Assembly: GCF_000599985.1 (NCBI RefSeq)
Contig: NZ_CP007445.1
Location: forward strand, 1,612,001-1,676,000
DNA length: 64,000 nt
Source of the DNA: Gilliamella apicola
Lineage (GTDB): Bacteria > Pseudomonadota > Gammaproteobacteria > Enterobacterales > Orbaceae
Direction: 5' to 3'
Each line of letters starts with the position of its first letter. Position 1 is the first letter of the stretch. Shown one piece after another: positions 1 to 9,487 of the stretch. The notes under the pieces were generated by a model, which searched no databases, was not told where the DNA came from, and saw only the letters and a list, made by a program, of their open reading frames with translations. Made by a program: the position numbers and the translations under genes.

Positions 1-103
1 AATCAAGAAAAGAGGAAGGGATTTTTTCATTAAATAATCGGTTGAATTCAATAATATCTTCGTAGGCCAATTTTTGTTGACTATTCTCAAGTACCAATGT
101 CAT
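1..103 (-). CDS. SMI1/KNR4 (SUKH)-like protein, N-terminal part only
   Basis: This reading frame starts at ATG 103, with an AAGGAAA ribosome-binding site just upstream, and runs off the left edge of the window. The 34 visible residues start MTLVLENSQQKLAYEDI and continue to FNEKIPSSFLD. The pattern of an acidic helix followed by [hydrophobic]P-x-x-[FY] is the start of the SMI1/KNR4 (SUKH) fold, a family often used as immunity proteins against contact-dependent or T6SS toxins. Only the N-terminus is visible, so the family call is tentative. The neighbouring small minus-strand genes fit an immunity-gene cluster. Confidence 0.5.
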   Translation of the reverse strand, partial: MTLVLENSQQKLAYEDIIEFNRLFNEKIPSSFLD

Positions 104-883
104 TTTGTGTTTCCTTTTTAATATTCAATATTTGATTTTCCTATGGTAATCACCCCATGACATATTCAATTCTAATATCAATAATTCAATAAGGTATTGT
201 TTTAAACCCTATAAACATATTATAAATCATATAAATAACCAAATCCATTTTAGCATTAAAGATGATTAAAATAATGGTGTTGTTAACATCTATTACAACT
301 TGTTTAATAACAATTTTTTATTGAAAAAGTTTTTAAAGTTCAATGTGATTGACTGAACTGATTGTAACAGAAAATCTGAACGTATTTTTGCCAATTTTGT
401 CCGTTTTTAACTTTTTGAGAAGATTAATACAAAGAACTTCCATAAATTTGAGAATTTACTTCAAAATTCGAATTTTGTTCACAATATTGTCTTATATATT
501 GGATAAAATATTTAAAAATTTTGAAATTAAGAGATCGCTATATCAATTTGAGACTAAAGAATATCCATTGTTATAACAGATATTTATCTTTTCATGACTA
601 TATTTTATTTCTACTCTGGATTAAATTATGGCTGGCAAAATTTTATAATTTTATTAATTTACTACTCTGCCGAGTACTTGATCATCAAATCACGCGATAG
701 ATTTAACATAGCGTTAAATTAAATAGAGGCTTTATTTAAAATAGATAAACTTAGTCTGATATGTCCTGATTATTAATATTATTAAACGTAATGACAATAG
801 AATTATTAACTTTCAATGATCTATTGTCATTTGTAAACGATTAAAGTGGGATTAAGAATAATTTATTAAAAAGTTTAATAACT
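104..883. other. 780-bp gene-poor AT-rich spacer
   Basis: I see no convincing gene here. A 75-codon plus-strand frame at 349-576 begins with GTG and reads as biased Ile/Leu/Phe/Arg sequence without a clear ribosome-binding site, so I do not call it. No tRNA, strong hairpin or repeat was recognised. Confidence 0.5.
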
Positions 884-1204
884 TTAATCACTGTATTGTA
901 AAAAAGCGTCATTTTCAAAATAGAAAACAAAAGAGTCAAACAATTCATCTATTGTTGGGTTATCTGAATTATTATTAGCTACAATGACAATATCTTCAAT
1001 ATCAGCCTGTTCTAATGTAGCTATCCACCCTTCTTCAATAACTTGCTTAGGTAAATTAATTTCGTAATTATCGTCAATATCCTCAACTCCACAAAATCCT
1101 ATTGTATCAAGCGTCCATGATTTTGAATCTCGTGGTAGATAAAACCAAAATCTCGGCATGTCTTTAATGTTAATTAATAGATCATGTATAGATATAAATT
1201 CCAT
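884..1204 (-). CDS. Small acidic protein, possible immunity protein (DUF7716-like)
   Basis: This encodes a 106-residue acidic protein without signal peptide or membrane segments. I chose ATG 1204 over an in-frame GTG at 1210 because GGAG sits 5 nt before the ATG and overlaps the GTG. The sequence has an N-terminal helix (ISIHDLLINIKDMPRFW), a central W-T-L-D-T strand and a C-terminal FYFENDAFL motif. From memory this resembles the DUF7716 family of small proteins in toxin/immunity neighbourhoods. The family match and the immunity role are both inference; what is certain is a well-formed short gene with a good ribosome-binding site. Confidence 0.6.
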   Translation of the reverse strand: MEFISIHDLLINIKDMPRFWFYLPRDSKSWTLDTIGFCGVEDIDDNYEINLPKQVIEEGWIATLEQADIEDIVIVANNNSDNPTIDELFDSFVFYFENDAFLQYSD

Positions 1205-1255
1205 TTTCACTCCATAATATTTATGAAAATATCTTATTTTTCTTGTTGTCTATTT

Positions 1256-1753
1256 TTATTTTATTGGTATTTTGGGATAAACTTGAAAATAACGCTTTAA
1301 CGAGACTGGACATGTCACCAAAAGTGGATATTTTAAAGCCGATGGCAAACTTTTAACCGGCTTACTAAACAGTTTAACTACCCAACCATCACTACCGTTT
1401 GGCGACATAAATTTGAAACTTATGGTATCGTCACTCAGAATTTCAATTTCTCCAACTTTGAAAATACTCGGCGTTAAGCCATCATCTTTCCCACCAATAA
1501 TAACATAATCAACAATTTTTTTAGTCTGAGAATCAAGCAAATATACGTATAACTCTTCGTCATAAAGTCCCATATCAACATCAATAACAAACAATAATAG
1601 ATAACGATTATTGTAAAGATAGGCAGCTTTTAAATCACAAACATCCAGTTTGTCATGATAACAAACACCATCGACTTCAACCTGAGCACCAATAATTCCC
1701 TTTTTGTTGCTAGGTAATGCCTTTAAAATAATATTGGACAATGGTTTTATCAT
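1256..1753 (-). CDS. Hypothetical 165-residue cytoplasmic protein
   Basis: ATG 1753 is preceded by AAGGAAAT at good spacing. An upstream in-frame extension to 1801 would add a hydrophobic leader without a ribosome-binding site, so I reject it. The protein is a mixed alpha/beta sequence with a YLYNNRYLLLFVIDVDMG stretch, no signal peptide and no motif I recognise. It lies 51 bp upstream of the DUF7716-like gene, in the same orientation. The position among immunity-like genes suggests, but does not show, a related role. Confidence 0.6.
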   Translation of the reverse strand: MIKPLSNIILKALPSNKKGIIGAQVEVDGVCYHDKLDVCDLKAAYLYNNRYLLLFVIDVDMGLYDEELYVYLLDSQTKKIVDYVIIGGKDDGLTPSIFKVGEIEILSDDTISFKFMSPNGSDGWVVKLFSKPVKSLPSALKYPLLVTCPVSLKRYFQVYPKIPIK

Positions 1754-2360
1754 AATTATTTCCTTATAAAATATACAACTCCAATACAATAATATTAACA
1801 AAAAAGTTTATCAATATAAAAATTGAGTTATTCATTTTTAAAATAATTAGAATGATGAGTTGAATCCTCTTATAAACAGCATAGATTACAATAATTAATT
1901 TACCTAGTACTAAACAAGCCTTTTTATCCTAATGCTAATAAATCTTCCTTTTCTTAAATGCTGGAAATAGAAAAAACAAATTATCAACATTAAAGTTCTT
2001 AACAAAAAATTCTTATCTGTGATGTTATTGCTAATACAGTCGATGGTATTTTTTAAAATAGGTTAAAAAAATATTCAATGATAATAATACTCCTTATCAA
2101 CAATACAACCTCATTTAAACTAGTTTATTTTTTAAAGAAGTAATTGCCAAATCACTTCATAATTTAGACTAAATAAATTTATCAATATTTTAATTGGCAA
2201 TGCTGTAGCTGGTATATGAGAACTAAATGGTAGAATTTTTAAATATATGTTTTTTAAAGTAGTACTAATATGCCGACGTCTTTTGAACGGTTAGCCACTA
2301 AATTTACTAATTTTTTTAAAAAGAAAATGGTCAAAAATAAAATAAAGGAAATGCTTTCTT
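1754..2360. other. About 600-bp non-coding AT-rich spacer
   Basis: No reading frame of useful length, tRNA or strong hairpin was recognised. It separates the hypothetical gene from the tandem membrane-protein family. Confidence 0.45.
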
Positions 2361-2540
2361 TTATAAAGTAATACTATCTGATGTTAATGAACCAATAATA
2401 GAAACAATTAATTCAAAAGCTCCAATTATTAACAACCCAAATAAAGCTAGCAAACCAATATCATTTGAACGTATCTCTTTAGGGGCGTCAAATACATGTA
2501 GTTTACTAACCTTACCTTTTAATAAACTGTATTTAGCCAT
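2361..2540 (-). pseudogene. 5' fragment of the tandem T6SS-effector-like membrane protein family
   Basis: From ATG 2540 this frame encodes 59 residues ending at TAA 2361. It begins MAKYSLLKGKVSKLHVFD, identical over those 18 residues to the intact gene starting at 3383, and stays alignable until the stop just after the first membrane segment. The intact family member is 277 residues, so this is a truncated duplicate lying 9 bp downstream of the intact copy. It could still make a one-helix protein, but truncation by recombination is the simplest reading. Confidence 0.75.
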
Positions 2541-2549
2541 TATTTTCTC

Positions 2550-3383
2550 TTAACTTGATAATTCTTTTTTTTCTTTTAAATTGGTCGTATAGCCTCGCTC
2601 ATCAATTACTTCTACCCAATCAGGTAAGTTAGGGGTACGGCAATAATAGTAAGCATCAGGATCTAGCTTTTTTATTCTTTCAAATTCAGGAGTTTGCGGA
2701 TCATCATACAGTTCAGGATCGCCTGAGCGATTAAGTTTTTTAAAACGATCATGTTCTTCTACACTACTATGCAACCAAGGTTTCGGATAGCCTAAAGTAG
2801 CAAAAATTCTATTGCTAATAAAAGAATAGCGTCCCCCTGCTAAGAAAAAAAGTATAATGGAGATCAGCAAAAACATAATAATAGTTGCAATAGTTCTAAA
2901 AATGAAATCATCAGGATCTTTTTCTAAATCAAAAAATGCAAGAATTGTTAAAAATAGATAAGCGAATAAACACATCACACCTGAAACTATGGAACAAAAT
3001 TTTAATTTTAATAGCGTTGGTACACCGATTGAGCGAGGAAAATATAAAGCATGGTATTGAGGCATTCGCACTGCGTAGGATTGATATTGGTTAGTGTCAA
3101 TTTGCTTAACTACCATTTCAACATAATCCCCCTCTTTAAAACCAACATGCTCTAGATTCCCTAATACCTCTTTTTTACCTATATAACAATAAAAAGTCTT
3201 TCCTTTTAAAGTAATATTACCTATGGCTAATGAATCAATAATATCAATAAGTAATTCAAAAGCTCCAATTATCATTAATCCAAATAAAGCTAGCCAACCA
3301 ACGTCACCTGAACGTATCTCTTTGGAGTCGTCAAATACATGTAGTTTACTAACCTTACCTTTTAATAAACTGTATTTAGCCAT
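2550..3383 (-). CDS. Membrane protein resembling putative T6SS effectors
   Basis: The 277-residue protein has an N-terminal LLKGKV segment, a hydrophobic stretch at about residues 30-50, a small beta-rich soluble region (about 58-115), two strong membrane helices (about 127-150 and 160-185) and a charged C-terminal tail rich in Asp, Pro and Tyr. The layout matches a family that databases label 'putative type VI secretion system effector'; I recall it rather than verified it. GAGAAGAATA precedes the ATG. Directly tandem remnants lie on both sides (2361-2540 and 3394-3690) with the same 9-10 bp spacers. Toxin, immunity or accessory roles are all possible; no catalytic motif is evident. Confidence 0.65.
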   Translation of the reverse strand: MAKYSLLKGKVSKLHVFDDSKEIRSGDVGWLALFGLMIIGAFELLIDIIDSLAIGNITLKGKTFYCYIGKKEVLGNLEHVGFKEGDYVEMVVKQIDTNQYQSYAVRMPQYHALYFPRSIGVPTLLKLKFCSIVSGVMCLFAYLFLTILAFFDLEKDPDDFIFRTIATIIMFLLISIILFFLAGGRYSFISNRIFATLGYPKPWLHSSVEEHDRFKKLNRSGDPELYDDPQTPEFERIKKLDPDAYYYCRTPNLPDWVEVIDERGYTTNLKEKKELSS

Positions 3384-3393
3384 TATTCTTCTC

Positions 3394-3690
3394 TTAACTT
3401 GATAATTCTTTTTGTTCTTTTAAATTGGGCGTATAGCCTCGCTCATCAATTGCTTCTACCCAATCAGGTAAGTTAGGGGAACGGCAATAACAGCAGGCAT
3501 TAGAATCTAGTTTTTTATTCTTTCAAATTCAGAAGATTGCAGATAGTAACGTAGTTCAGGATCGCCTGAACGACTGAGTTTTTTGAAACGATTATGTTCT
3601 TTTGCTCTGTCACGTTAGTAAACGTTTTGGATAGCCTAAAGTCGCAAAAATTTATTACTAATAAAAACACATCGCTCCTGCTGCTACTGC
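3394..3690 (-). pseudogene. 3' remnant of the tandem membrane protein family, frameshifted
   Basis: Reading the minus strand toward the TAA at 3394-3396 gives the same ending as the intact downstream gene (PNLPDWVE, then DERGYT, then KELSS). Further upstream, pieces similar to RFKKL, SGDPEL and the ATLGYPK region occur in shifted frames, and no start codon or 5' half remains. The linker to the next copy is conserved, which shows the copies were once head-to-tail tandem genes. Confidence 0.75.
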
Positions 3691-3845
3691 AAATTCTGAT
3701 TTAAATACACTATTTAAATATTTTATAATAGGATATTTTCCTTACTTATTGATTTATCATAGCATTGAAAATATTACAAAGGAAATGTAAAGTTAAATAA
3801 CTTCAATAATTACTTATTATGTTTGAAGTATTGATAACGTTAAAA

Positions 3846-4166
3846 TTAATCTTTCCAAATTTCTTTAGCTAAACGAAACGCAGCCCAAGCTTTAGGCCAA
3901 CCAACATAAAATGCTATATGAGTCAAAATTTCTGCTATTTCTTCTTTTGTAATGCCATTAGTTTTAGCTGTCTGTAAATGAAACTGTAAAGAACTGTCTA
4001 AAATACCACTGGCAAGCAGTGCAGTAACTGTTACTAAGCTTCGATCTCTTGCTGATAGCTCTTTTTCTCTAGACCAAACTTCTCCAAACAATACATCATC
4101 GTTAAGTTCTGCAAACTTAGGTGCAAATTCTCCTAGAACATCCCTTCCTGCTGTTACTTTATTCAT
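3846..4166 (-). CDS. Carboxymuconolactone decarboxylase family protein
   Basis: The 106-residue protein covers one complete CMD/AhpD-like domain. It has the helix pair REKELSARDRSLVTVTALLA and the signature HLQTAKTNGITKEEIAEILTH, followed by AFYVGWPKAWAAF. No Cys-x-x-Cys redox pair is present, so an AhpD-type peroxidase activity is unlikely; it resembles the gamma-CMD type, whose substrate here is unknown. ATG 4166 is preceded by GGAG at 6 nt; an upstream TTG at 4178 is less likely. It is a single gene with no operon partner. Confidence 0.85.
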   Translation of the reverse strand: MNKVTAGRDVLGEFAPKFAELNDDVLFGEVWSREKELSARDRSLVTVTALLASGILDSSLQFHLQTAKTNGITKEEIAEILTHIAFYVGWPKAWAAFRLAKEIWKD

Positions 4167-4581
4167 AAGTTTCTCCAATAAGTTCTAAATTAGTTTCTAC
4201 AACCCAATATATGTCAATGCAACCGACGGTAAGCCTAATCTAATACGGTATAATTATTATAATTAAATATCGATACATTTCACTTTAAATATGCTTGTTA
4301 TAATAATATAACTATGTCTTTTAAAAAGGTTTATACGGTTTCTATTAATATTTAACTCCTTTTCATCTATTTTCCACAAAATAATATGATAATTTCATTT
4401 ATATTTTATAAGTAATCATTTATGTCACCTCATAAAAAGCATTTTAAACATAATTTTGGCATCGTTGTGATGACATTACTTCATAGAACTTCTTGGCATT
4501 AAATAATTGATATCAGATATATTTTTCATATAGATAAATCAATCACTTAAATAATCAATAATAAAATTTAAAAAATTTAGA

Positions 4582-4626
4582 CCTGATTCGGTTATTTTTG
4601 ACCGATTAGGGGAGCCCTTTTTTAGT
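4582..4626. other. Hairpin with following T-run in a promoter region
   Basis: An imperfect inverted repeat (CCTGATTCGGT, then ACCGATTAGG) is followed at once by GGGGAGCCC and a T6 tract. It looks like an intrinsic terminator, but no gene lies just upstream on the plus strand. It may end a small transcript or be part of the receptor's control region. Confidence 0.35.
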
Positions 4627-4640
4627 AAAACACTTAACTT

Positions 4641-4659
4641 ATAAATGATAATTATTCTT
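4641..4659 (+). promoter_or_regulatory. Predicted Fur box upstream of the TonB-dependent receptor
   Basis: ATAAATGATAATTATTCTT matches the 19-bp Fur consensus GATAATGATAATCATTATC at 13 of 19 positions, including the core ATGATAAT-ATT. It lies about 107-125 bp before the receptor start, consistent with iron repression. Confidence 0.65.
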
Positions 4660-4720
4660 ATTTAAATATATCTAATGATGCTAATTAAATGGAATGTTAG
4701 ATGGTGGTTCATAACTGTGT

Positions 4721-4740
4721 AAAGCATGCACTAATGCTTT
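4721..4740 (+). other. Hairpin in the receptor 5' leader
   Basis: A perfect 7-bp stem (AAAGCAT/ATGCTTT) with a 6-nt loop ends 25 nt before the receptor start codon. It may affect mRNA stability or translation; the function is unknown. Confidence 0.35.
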
Positions 4741-4765
4741 TATAAGTAATATTAGGAAATATTAT

Positions 4766-6982
4766 ATGAGATACAAATTAGCTTTTACGGATAGAATAAC
4801 TAATTCAACCTTAGTTTATTCTGATAAAAACAATATTGGTTCACCTTGGTTATTGGCAGGTATTTTCTGCTTATCTTTTAATGCGATGGCTGACACCGTT
4901 GAGGAAAAAGATAACGCTAATCAAATAGAACAATTAACAGTTACAGCAAGGCATGTAAAAGAGTCTGCTAAAGATATTCCGTTTACCATCAATATTATTG
5001 ATGATAAAAAACTTGTTGATCACCGCGAAAATACTTTAGAAAAGACTTTAAATGATACCGTTGGTTTGCAAGTTATTAGTAATATGGGTGCAGCTAAGTC
5101 TATAAGGATGCGCGGAGTTGGATCGATACTACCAATGAGTGGTGATGATAGTTCTGTTAGTATTAACGTGGATGGTATGCCACAGTCAAAAAGTAATACA
5201 ACTTTAAATTTACTTGATGTTCAACGTGTAGAAATATTAAAAGGTCCACAAGGGACGTTATTTGGTCGGAATAGTGAAGCTGGAGCTATTAATGTTATTT
5301 CTAAAAAACCAACTCAGTATTTTGAGTCAACTTTTAGAACAGAATTTGGTCAGCAAAATCAGATATTAACTGAAGGCGTAATCAGCGGCCCGTTAAATGA
5401 TAACTTAAGTGGACGTTTTGCTGTTCGTTATGATGAAGCAGATAGTATTTTAGATAATATTAATGATGATAAGCCGGTTAGCATTCTTAGAAATAAAATA
5501 GCAAGAGGTTCACTATTATGGGAGGTTTCAGATCTCACTTCTGTATTATTTATTTCTGAAATAGAAGAAGCCATGGGTATGGATGATATGTATATGATGC
5601 GACCTTATGGTCATCATCCTAAAATTGATATTCCTAATAGTAGTGATAAAAACGATAAAAAAATTTACCGTTTCAATTTAAAGGTTGAACATGAGCTAAA
5701 CAATAGCTTATTAACATCTATTACTAGCTATTCTTATAGCAAAAGTGATAGAAGATCGCCTATTTATGAAGGTAAGTTATATAATCATTTAATAGGTATG
5801 TCTCCACCTTCTAACTGGTCATTTTTAACTAAAGAGAACCTTTTTAATCAAGAATTTAGAATATCGTCAAAACCGGAAGCTTCTATATTTTGGGTGGCAG
5901 GTATTAACTACTATACCAATAATCGCCATAGAAACACCTATGATGTTATGGATGTGTTTTATCCTACTAATTCATTGAATGCTGATATTAGAAGGCAATT
6001 TGAAACCGATAATTTAGGTATTTTTGGTGAAATTACCTACCCTATTACAGATAAATTCAAATTAACCGCCGGCATTCGTCAATCATATGAAAAGAAAAAT
6101 TATCATGCAAAATGGTTGGCTAATTCAATTTATACCAATAACGCAATAGGTATGCCAACCTTAGCTTTTGATAAACAAAAAATAACTGATAACTTTACCA
6201 CTGGACGACTTGGTTTAAATTATGTCATTAACGATTATGCTACTGTATATGGATTGTATTCTAGGGGTTATAAAACAGGTGGTTTTAATGATGAAGGTAC
6301 TGACTTTGCCACTTTGGGCCGTTCTGATCAAGCCTATAAATCAGCATATGTAAACTCTTATGAATTAGGGGTTAAAGTTGAAAATAATACAGTAGGATTC
6401 AATAGTGCATTATTTTATAATAATACTAAGCGTGAACATTTAATGGCTTATAATCCTGCAACTTTTATATCTGTTGTTGAAAATTATGATATTCGAAGTT
6501 ATGGTGTCGAATTAGATGGTTTTTGGAAAGCACCTGGAAATCTAGATTTTACTGGTGGCATAGGCTACACCAATGCTAAAATCACTGGAATCCCCAATGT
6601 AAGCTTAGCTCAAGTAAAAAAACGTAACGAGGTACCTGACACTGCTCAATGGAATGCTAACTTAACAGTACTTCATTCTATACCACTTGATTTAGCTTCT
6701 GGATTATCATTGGAAACCAGAATTACTAATCGTTATATTGGTTCACGTAAAGCAGATATTCAAAATAATTTTGGGCTAAAACCTTATAACAAGCTTGATG
6801 CTCGAATTTCTATTAAAAGCGAAAATGCCGAATTTTATGTATGGGGAGATAACCTATTAAATAAATCTTATGATTTGTGGGGATATTATATTCCTGCTAT
6901 GTATCATGGTGGTCCAGATGCAACAATTGGTTCTCCAGGTAGAGGACGAACTTTAGGAGTTGGTTTCATTTATAATTATTAA
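4766..6982 (+). CDS. TonB-dependent siderophore receptor (FyuA/FptA-like)
   Basis: This is a 738-residue outer-membrane gated channel for ferric siderophore uptake, energised by TonB-ExbBD. A long N-terminal extension leads to a signal peptide ending in AMA before DTVEE. A TonB box (IEQLTVTA) follows at about residue 54. The plug domain (about 65-180) contains SIRMRGVG, VNVDGMPQ-like and VEILKGPQGTLFGRN motifs, and a 22-strand-type barrel ends with the aromatic residue of FIYNY. The start has AGGA at 6 nt. Neighbours are a PchR-like regulator and an RhtX/FptX-like permease, which supports uptake of a pyochelin/yersiniabactin-class siderophore. The exact ligand is not determinable, and no siderophore synthesis genes are in the window. 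Confidence 0.88.
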   Translation: MRYKLAFTDRITNSTLVYSDKNNIGSPWLLAGIFCLSFNAMADTVEEKDNANQIEQLTVTARHVKESAKDIPFTINIIDDKKLVDHRENTLEKTLNDTVGLQVISNMGAAKSIRMRGVGSILPMSGDDSSVSINVDGMPQSKSNTTLNLLDVQRVEILKGPQGTLFGRNSEAGAINVISKKPTQYFESTFRTEFGQQNQILTEGVISGPLNDNLSGRFAVRYDEADSILDNINDDKPVSILRNKIARGSLLWEVSDLTSVLFISEIEEAMGMDDMYMMRPYGHHPKIDIPNSSDKNDKKIYRFNLKVEHELNNSLLTSITSYSYSKSDRRSPIYEGKLYNHLIGMSPPSNWSFLTKENLFNQEFRISSKPEASIFWVAGINYYTNNRHRNTYDVMDVFYPTNSLNADIRRQFETDNLGIFGEITYPITDKFKLTAGIRQSYEKKNYHAKWLANSIYTNNAIGMPTLAFDKQKITDNFTTGRLGLNYVINDYATVYGLYSRGYKTGGFNDEGTDFATLGRSDQAYKSAYVNSYELGVKVENNTVGFNSALFYNNTKREHLMAYNPATFISVVENYDIRSYGVELDGFWKAPGNLDFTGGIGYTNAKITGIPNVSLAQVKKRNEVPDTAQWNANLTVLHSIPLDLASGLSLETRITNRYIGSRKADIQNNFGLKPYNKLDARISIKSENAEFYVWGDNLLNKSYDLWGYYIPAMYHGGPDATIGSPGRGRTLGVGFIYNY

Positions 6983-7046
6983 CAATAACTATAAAGGTAT
7001 GTATTTTGATAAGGTCAATTACAGTTTAATGATAATTTTGCTGCCA

Positions 7047-7958
7047 CTATTCATTTAAAAAATTCGAATTTTGGCGGCGTATCTCTTTGGGTAACACTCC
7101 AAACTGTTTTCTAAAGGCCGAACTAAAATGACTAATATTGCTATACCCCATCATAACTGCCGTTTCTGTAACACTATTTTCCATTAAAAGTTGTTTGGCT
7201 TTATTCATCCTTTCAGTCAAAAAATAAGCATATATACTTTTACCAAAAACCTGCTTAAATCCTTTTTTTAACTTACTCTGATTAATACCTACCTGTTTAG
7301 CTAACCATTCGATAGTAGGAGGATTAGTTAGATCACTTACTAAATAGTTGCGTACATAATTAAATTGTTCATATTCCCATTGAGTAAATTCTTCCTTTGT
7401 CAGAAGACTATCAAAAGACTTAAAATACCAATTTAAATATTTTAGTACATGAGCATATAATAAGAGACGATTTGTTACTTTACAGTCAGTGTTTTGCATT
7501 AAATAAAATAGCTGTCGAGCACAGGATAATACATTAATGCTTTGATGTATTTGAAGGTGTTGTAGAAAAAAGTCAACTTTTGCTGATAGACACGAAAAAT
7601 GAAAATCCATATCTTTGATTAAAATATCTAATAATTTTGGCATTATCATCACTTCAATGTTACAAAAATCTTTGGAATGTTGTAAATGAAAAGTCTCGCC
7701 ATTAGCAAATCCAAAAGTTAAATCCCCTTTATGAGTAATAAACTGTCTATCTTTAACTTTAACATTTAATTCACCCTGTAGCTGGCAATTAAAGCATAAA
7801 TAATTATTACTGCTAGGAAATTGTTTATAAACATCTATAGCATCTAAATGTTCAGCAGTTACCATACTCACAGATAAACCAGGCTGAAGCTCTATAGAGA
7901 TTGAACCATAAATATTATTATCCGACTTATAATTGTTTAACATTTCATATAAATGCAT
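7047..7958 (-). CDS. AraC-family regulator, PchR/YbtA-like
   Basis: This 303-residue protein has an N-terminal sensor domain and a C-terminal double helix-turn-helix (about residues 200-300: WLAKQVGINQSKLKKGFKQ and later MMGYSNISHFSSAFRKQFG). PchR and YbtA use a siderophore as co-inducer to activate receptor genes, and this gene sits between a siderophore receptor and a permease. I chose ATG 7958, which has GGAG at 5 nt, rather than the more distal TTG 7991. It is convergent with the receptor and divergent from the permease, so it probably controls both. Confidence 0.85.
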   Translation of the reverse strand: MHLYEMLNNYKSDNNIYGSISIELQPGLSVSMVTAEHLDAIDVYKQFPSSNNYLCFNCQLQGELNVKVKDRQFITHKGDLTFGFANGETFHLQHSKDFCNIEVMIMPKLLDILIKDMDFHFSCLSAKVDFFLQHLQIHQSINVLSCARQLFYLMQNTDCKVTNRLLLYAHVLKYLNWYFKSFDSLLTKEEFTQWEYEQFNYVRNYLVSDLTNPPTIEWLAKQVGINQSKLKKGFKQVFGKSIYAYFLTERMNKAKQLLMENSVTETAVMMGYSNISHFSSAFRKQFGVLPKEIRRQNSNFLNE

Positions 7959-7982
7959 ATCAGCTCCTTCATAACACTTAAA

Positions 7983-8001
7983 CGATAACAAATATCATTT
8001 G
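7983..8001. promoter_or_regulatory. Candidate Fur or regulator site between araC-like gene and permease
   Basis: GATAACAAATATCATTTGC matches the Fur consensus at 13 of 19 positions by eye. It contains an inverted repeat, CAAAT-atc-ATTTG (7989-8001). It lies in the divergent intergenic region, so either Fur or the AraC-type regulator could bind. Weak on its own. Confidence 0.35.
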
Positions 8002-8100
8002 CATTTACAATAAAATAAAGCTACTATTCTTTGTAATTTTTAGCAAAAAAATAAATTCTCCCATAGATTTATAAAAATAAATGATTTATGAAAATGCTTT

Positions 8101-9321
8101 ATGGATAACAAAAATACTAGCAGTAATCGCCGACCTTATTTTCTATTTTTAATTGCCCAACTCTATATTATTCAGGGTATTCCTGTTGGTTTAGCGTTTG
8201 ATGCTTATCCTATTTTATTGCGTGATGCAGGCGTATCACTGGCTATAATTGCAATAATTCCCCTAGCGGGAATACCTTGGGTAGTTAAATTTCTATGGGC
8301 GCCATTAGTAGAAAATTATTGGCTGGATAAAATAGGTTATCGTAAAAGTTGGCTACTCCCTATGCAGTTTTTATTAGCTATATTAATTGCAGTAATTGCT
8401 TTTACACCTTTTACCGAAGATACTACCAGCCAATTAATTGGTATTATTATTTTATCTTGTATAATTTCTGCCACTCAAGATATTGCTACTGATGGATTAG
8501 CCGCTGACTTAGCACAAACAAATACCATTACACAAATTAATAGCATTCAAGTTATGGGGAATATTGCTGGAATGTTAATTGGTGGCGCTGGAGTGAGTAT
8601 CTGCTATGACTATATTGGAAAAACTTATAGTATTTTATTGCTCGTTGTAATTATTATTTTTTCAATTGCACAACTTCTGTTGTGGAAAGAGCCTAAACTA
8701 TTTTATACTTCAGAACCTAAACCTCGAGCTAAACTTAGCCTTTTCTTTAAAAGACCAAAGGCTTATTCAATGTTATTACTTGCATTACTCATACCTTTTG
8801 CTGGTTCAGTGATTTTAACAATGTCTAAATTGATTCTTTTAGATCGTGGTTTATCGGTTAGTGATGTAGGACTATATACAGGTATTGGCGGTTATTTAAC
8901 AATGATATTAGGTTGTATACTTGCTGCTTATTTACTAAAAAAACATCCACCTAGCTATACTTTAAAATTAGGTTTTAGTCTACTTGCATCCTTAGCTTTT
9001 AGCTGGAGTATACTGAATTATTACCCTAGTTATATTAATCCAGTTACCGTCATGATATCAATGACATTATTGGGAATTGGTATAGGATTTATTAATGTTA
9101 GTATCTATACCTTTACCATGATTTATGCAAAACAAAGCAAACAAACGGCTACTGATTATGCCGTATTTCAAAGTACGTTGTTACTCTCAGAAATTATTGG
9201 TTCTTCCCTCTCAATGACACTAGTGGAATATTTTAACTATTTTGTCGCATTCTTAAGTGCTTTAATCGCTATTATTGCTATTTTTGTTTTAAATAAAAAA
9301 TATTTGAAACTATTTACATAA
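8101..9321 (+). CDS. MFS siderophore permease, RhtX/FptX-like
   Basis: This is a 406-residue inner-membrane transporter with about 12 hydrophobic helices. The N-terminal FLIAQLYIIQGIPVGLAFDA and PWVVKFLWAPLVENYW stretches are typical of the RhtX/FptX/AmpG branch of the major facilitator superfamily, which moves ferric siderophores (rhizobactin, pyochelin) from periplasm to cytoplasm with one polypeptide. The start has little ribosome-binding sequence, but ATG 8101 fits the family N-terminus. It stands divergent to the AraC-like gene and completes the receptor-regulator-permease trio. Confidence 0.82.
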   Translation: MDNKNTSSNRRPYFLFLIAQLYIIQGIPVGLAFDAYPILLRDAGVSLAIIAIIPLAGIPWVVKFLWAPLVENYWLDKIGYRKSWLLPMQFLLAILIAVIAFTPFTEDTTSQLIGIIILSCIISATQDIATDGLAADLAQTNTITQINSIQVMGNIAGMLIGGAGVSICYDYIGKTYSILLLVVIIIFSIAQLLLWKEPKLFYTSEPKPRAKLSLFFKRPKAYSMLLLALLIPFAGSVILTMSKLILLDRGLSVSDVGLYTGIGGYLTMILGCILAAYLLKKHPPSYTLKLGFSLLASLAFSWSILNYYPSYINPVTVMISMTLLGIGIGFINVSIYTFTMIYAKQSKQTATDYAVFQSTLLLSEIIGSSLSMTLVEYFNYFVAFLSALIAIIAIFVLNKKYLKLFT

Positions 9322-9487
9322 TATCATTGATAATTATTAATCTATGTATAAGGATTATTAAGTTATTTTTTAAATCCGTATAAAACATATTTAGTTTTTA
9401 TAAATTGAAATACTATTTACTAAGAATAGTTAATCTTTAAAAATCATCACTTATAAAGTCAAATTATCCCAAAGATTAATTAAATAA

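Noticed and set aside
349..576. 75-codon plus-strand open frame
   Set aside because: GTG start, no ribosome-binding site and composition typical of random AT-rich DNA.
4182..4640. Possible small gene between the CMD gene and the Fur box
   Set aside because: Frames are short, without ribosome-binding sites or recognisable motifs; only the hairpin was retained.
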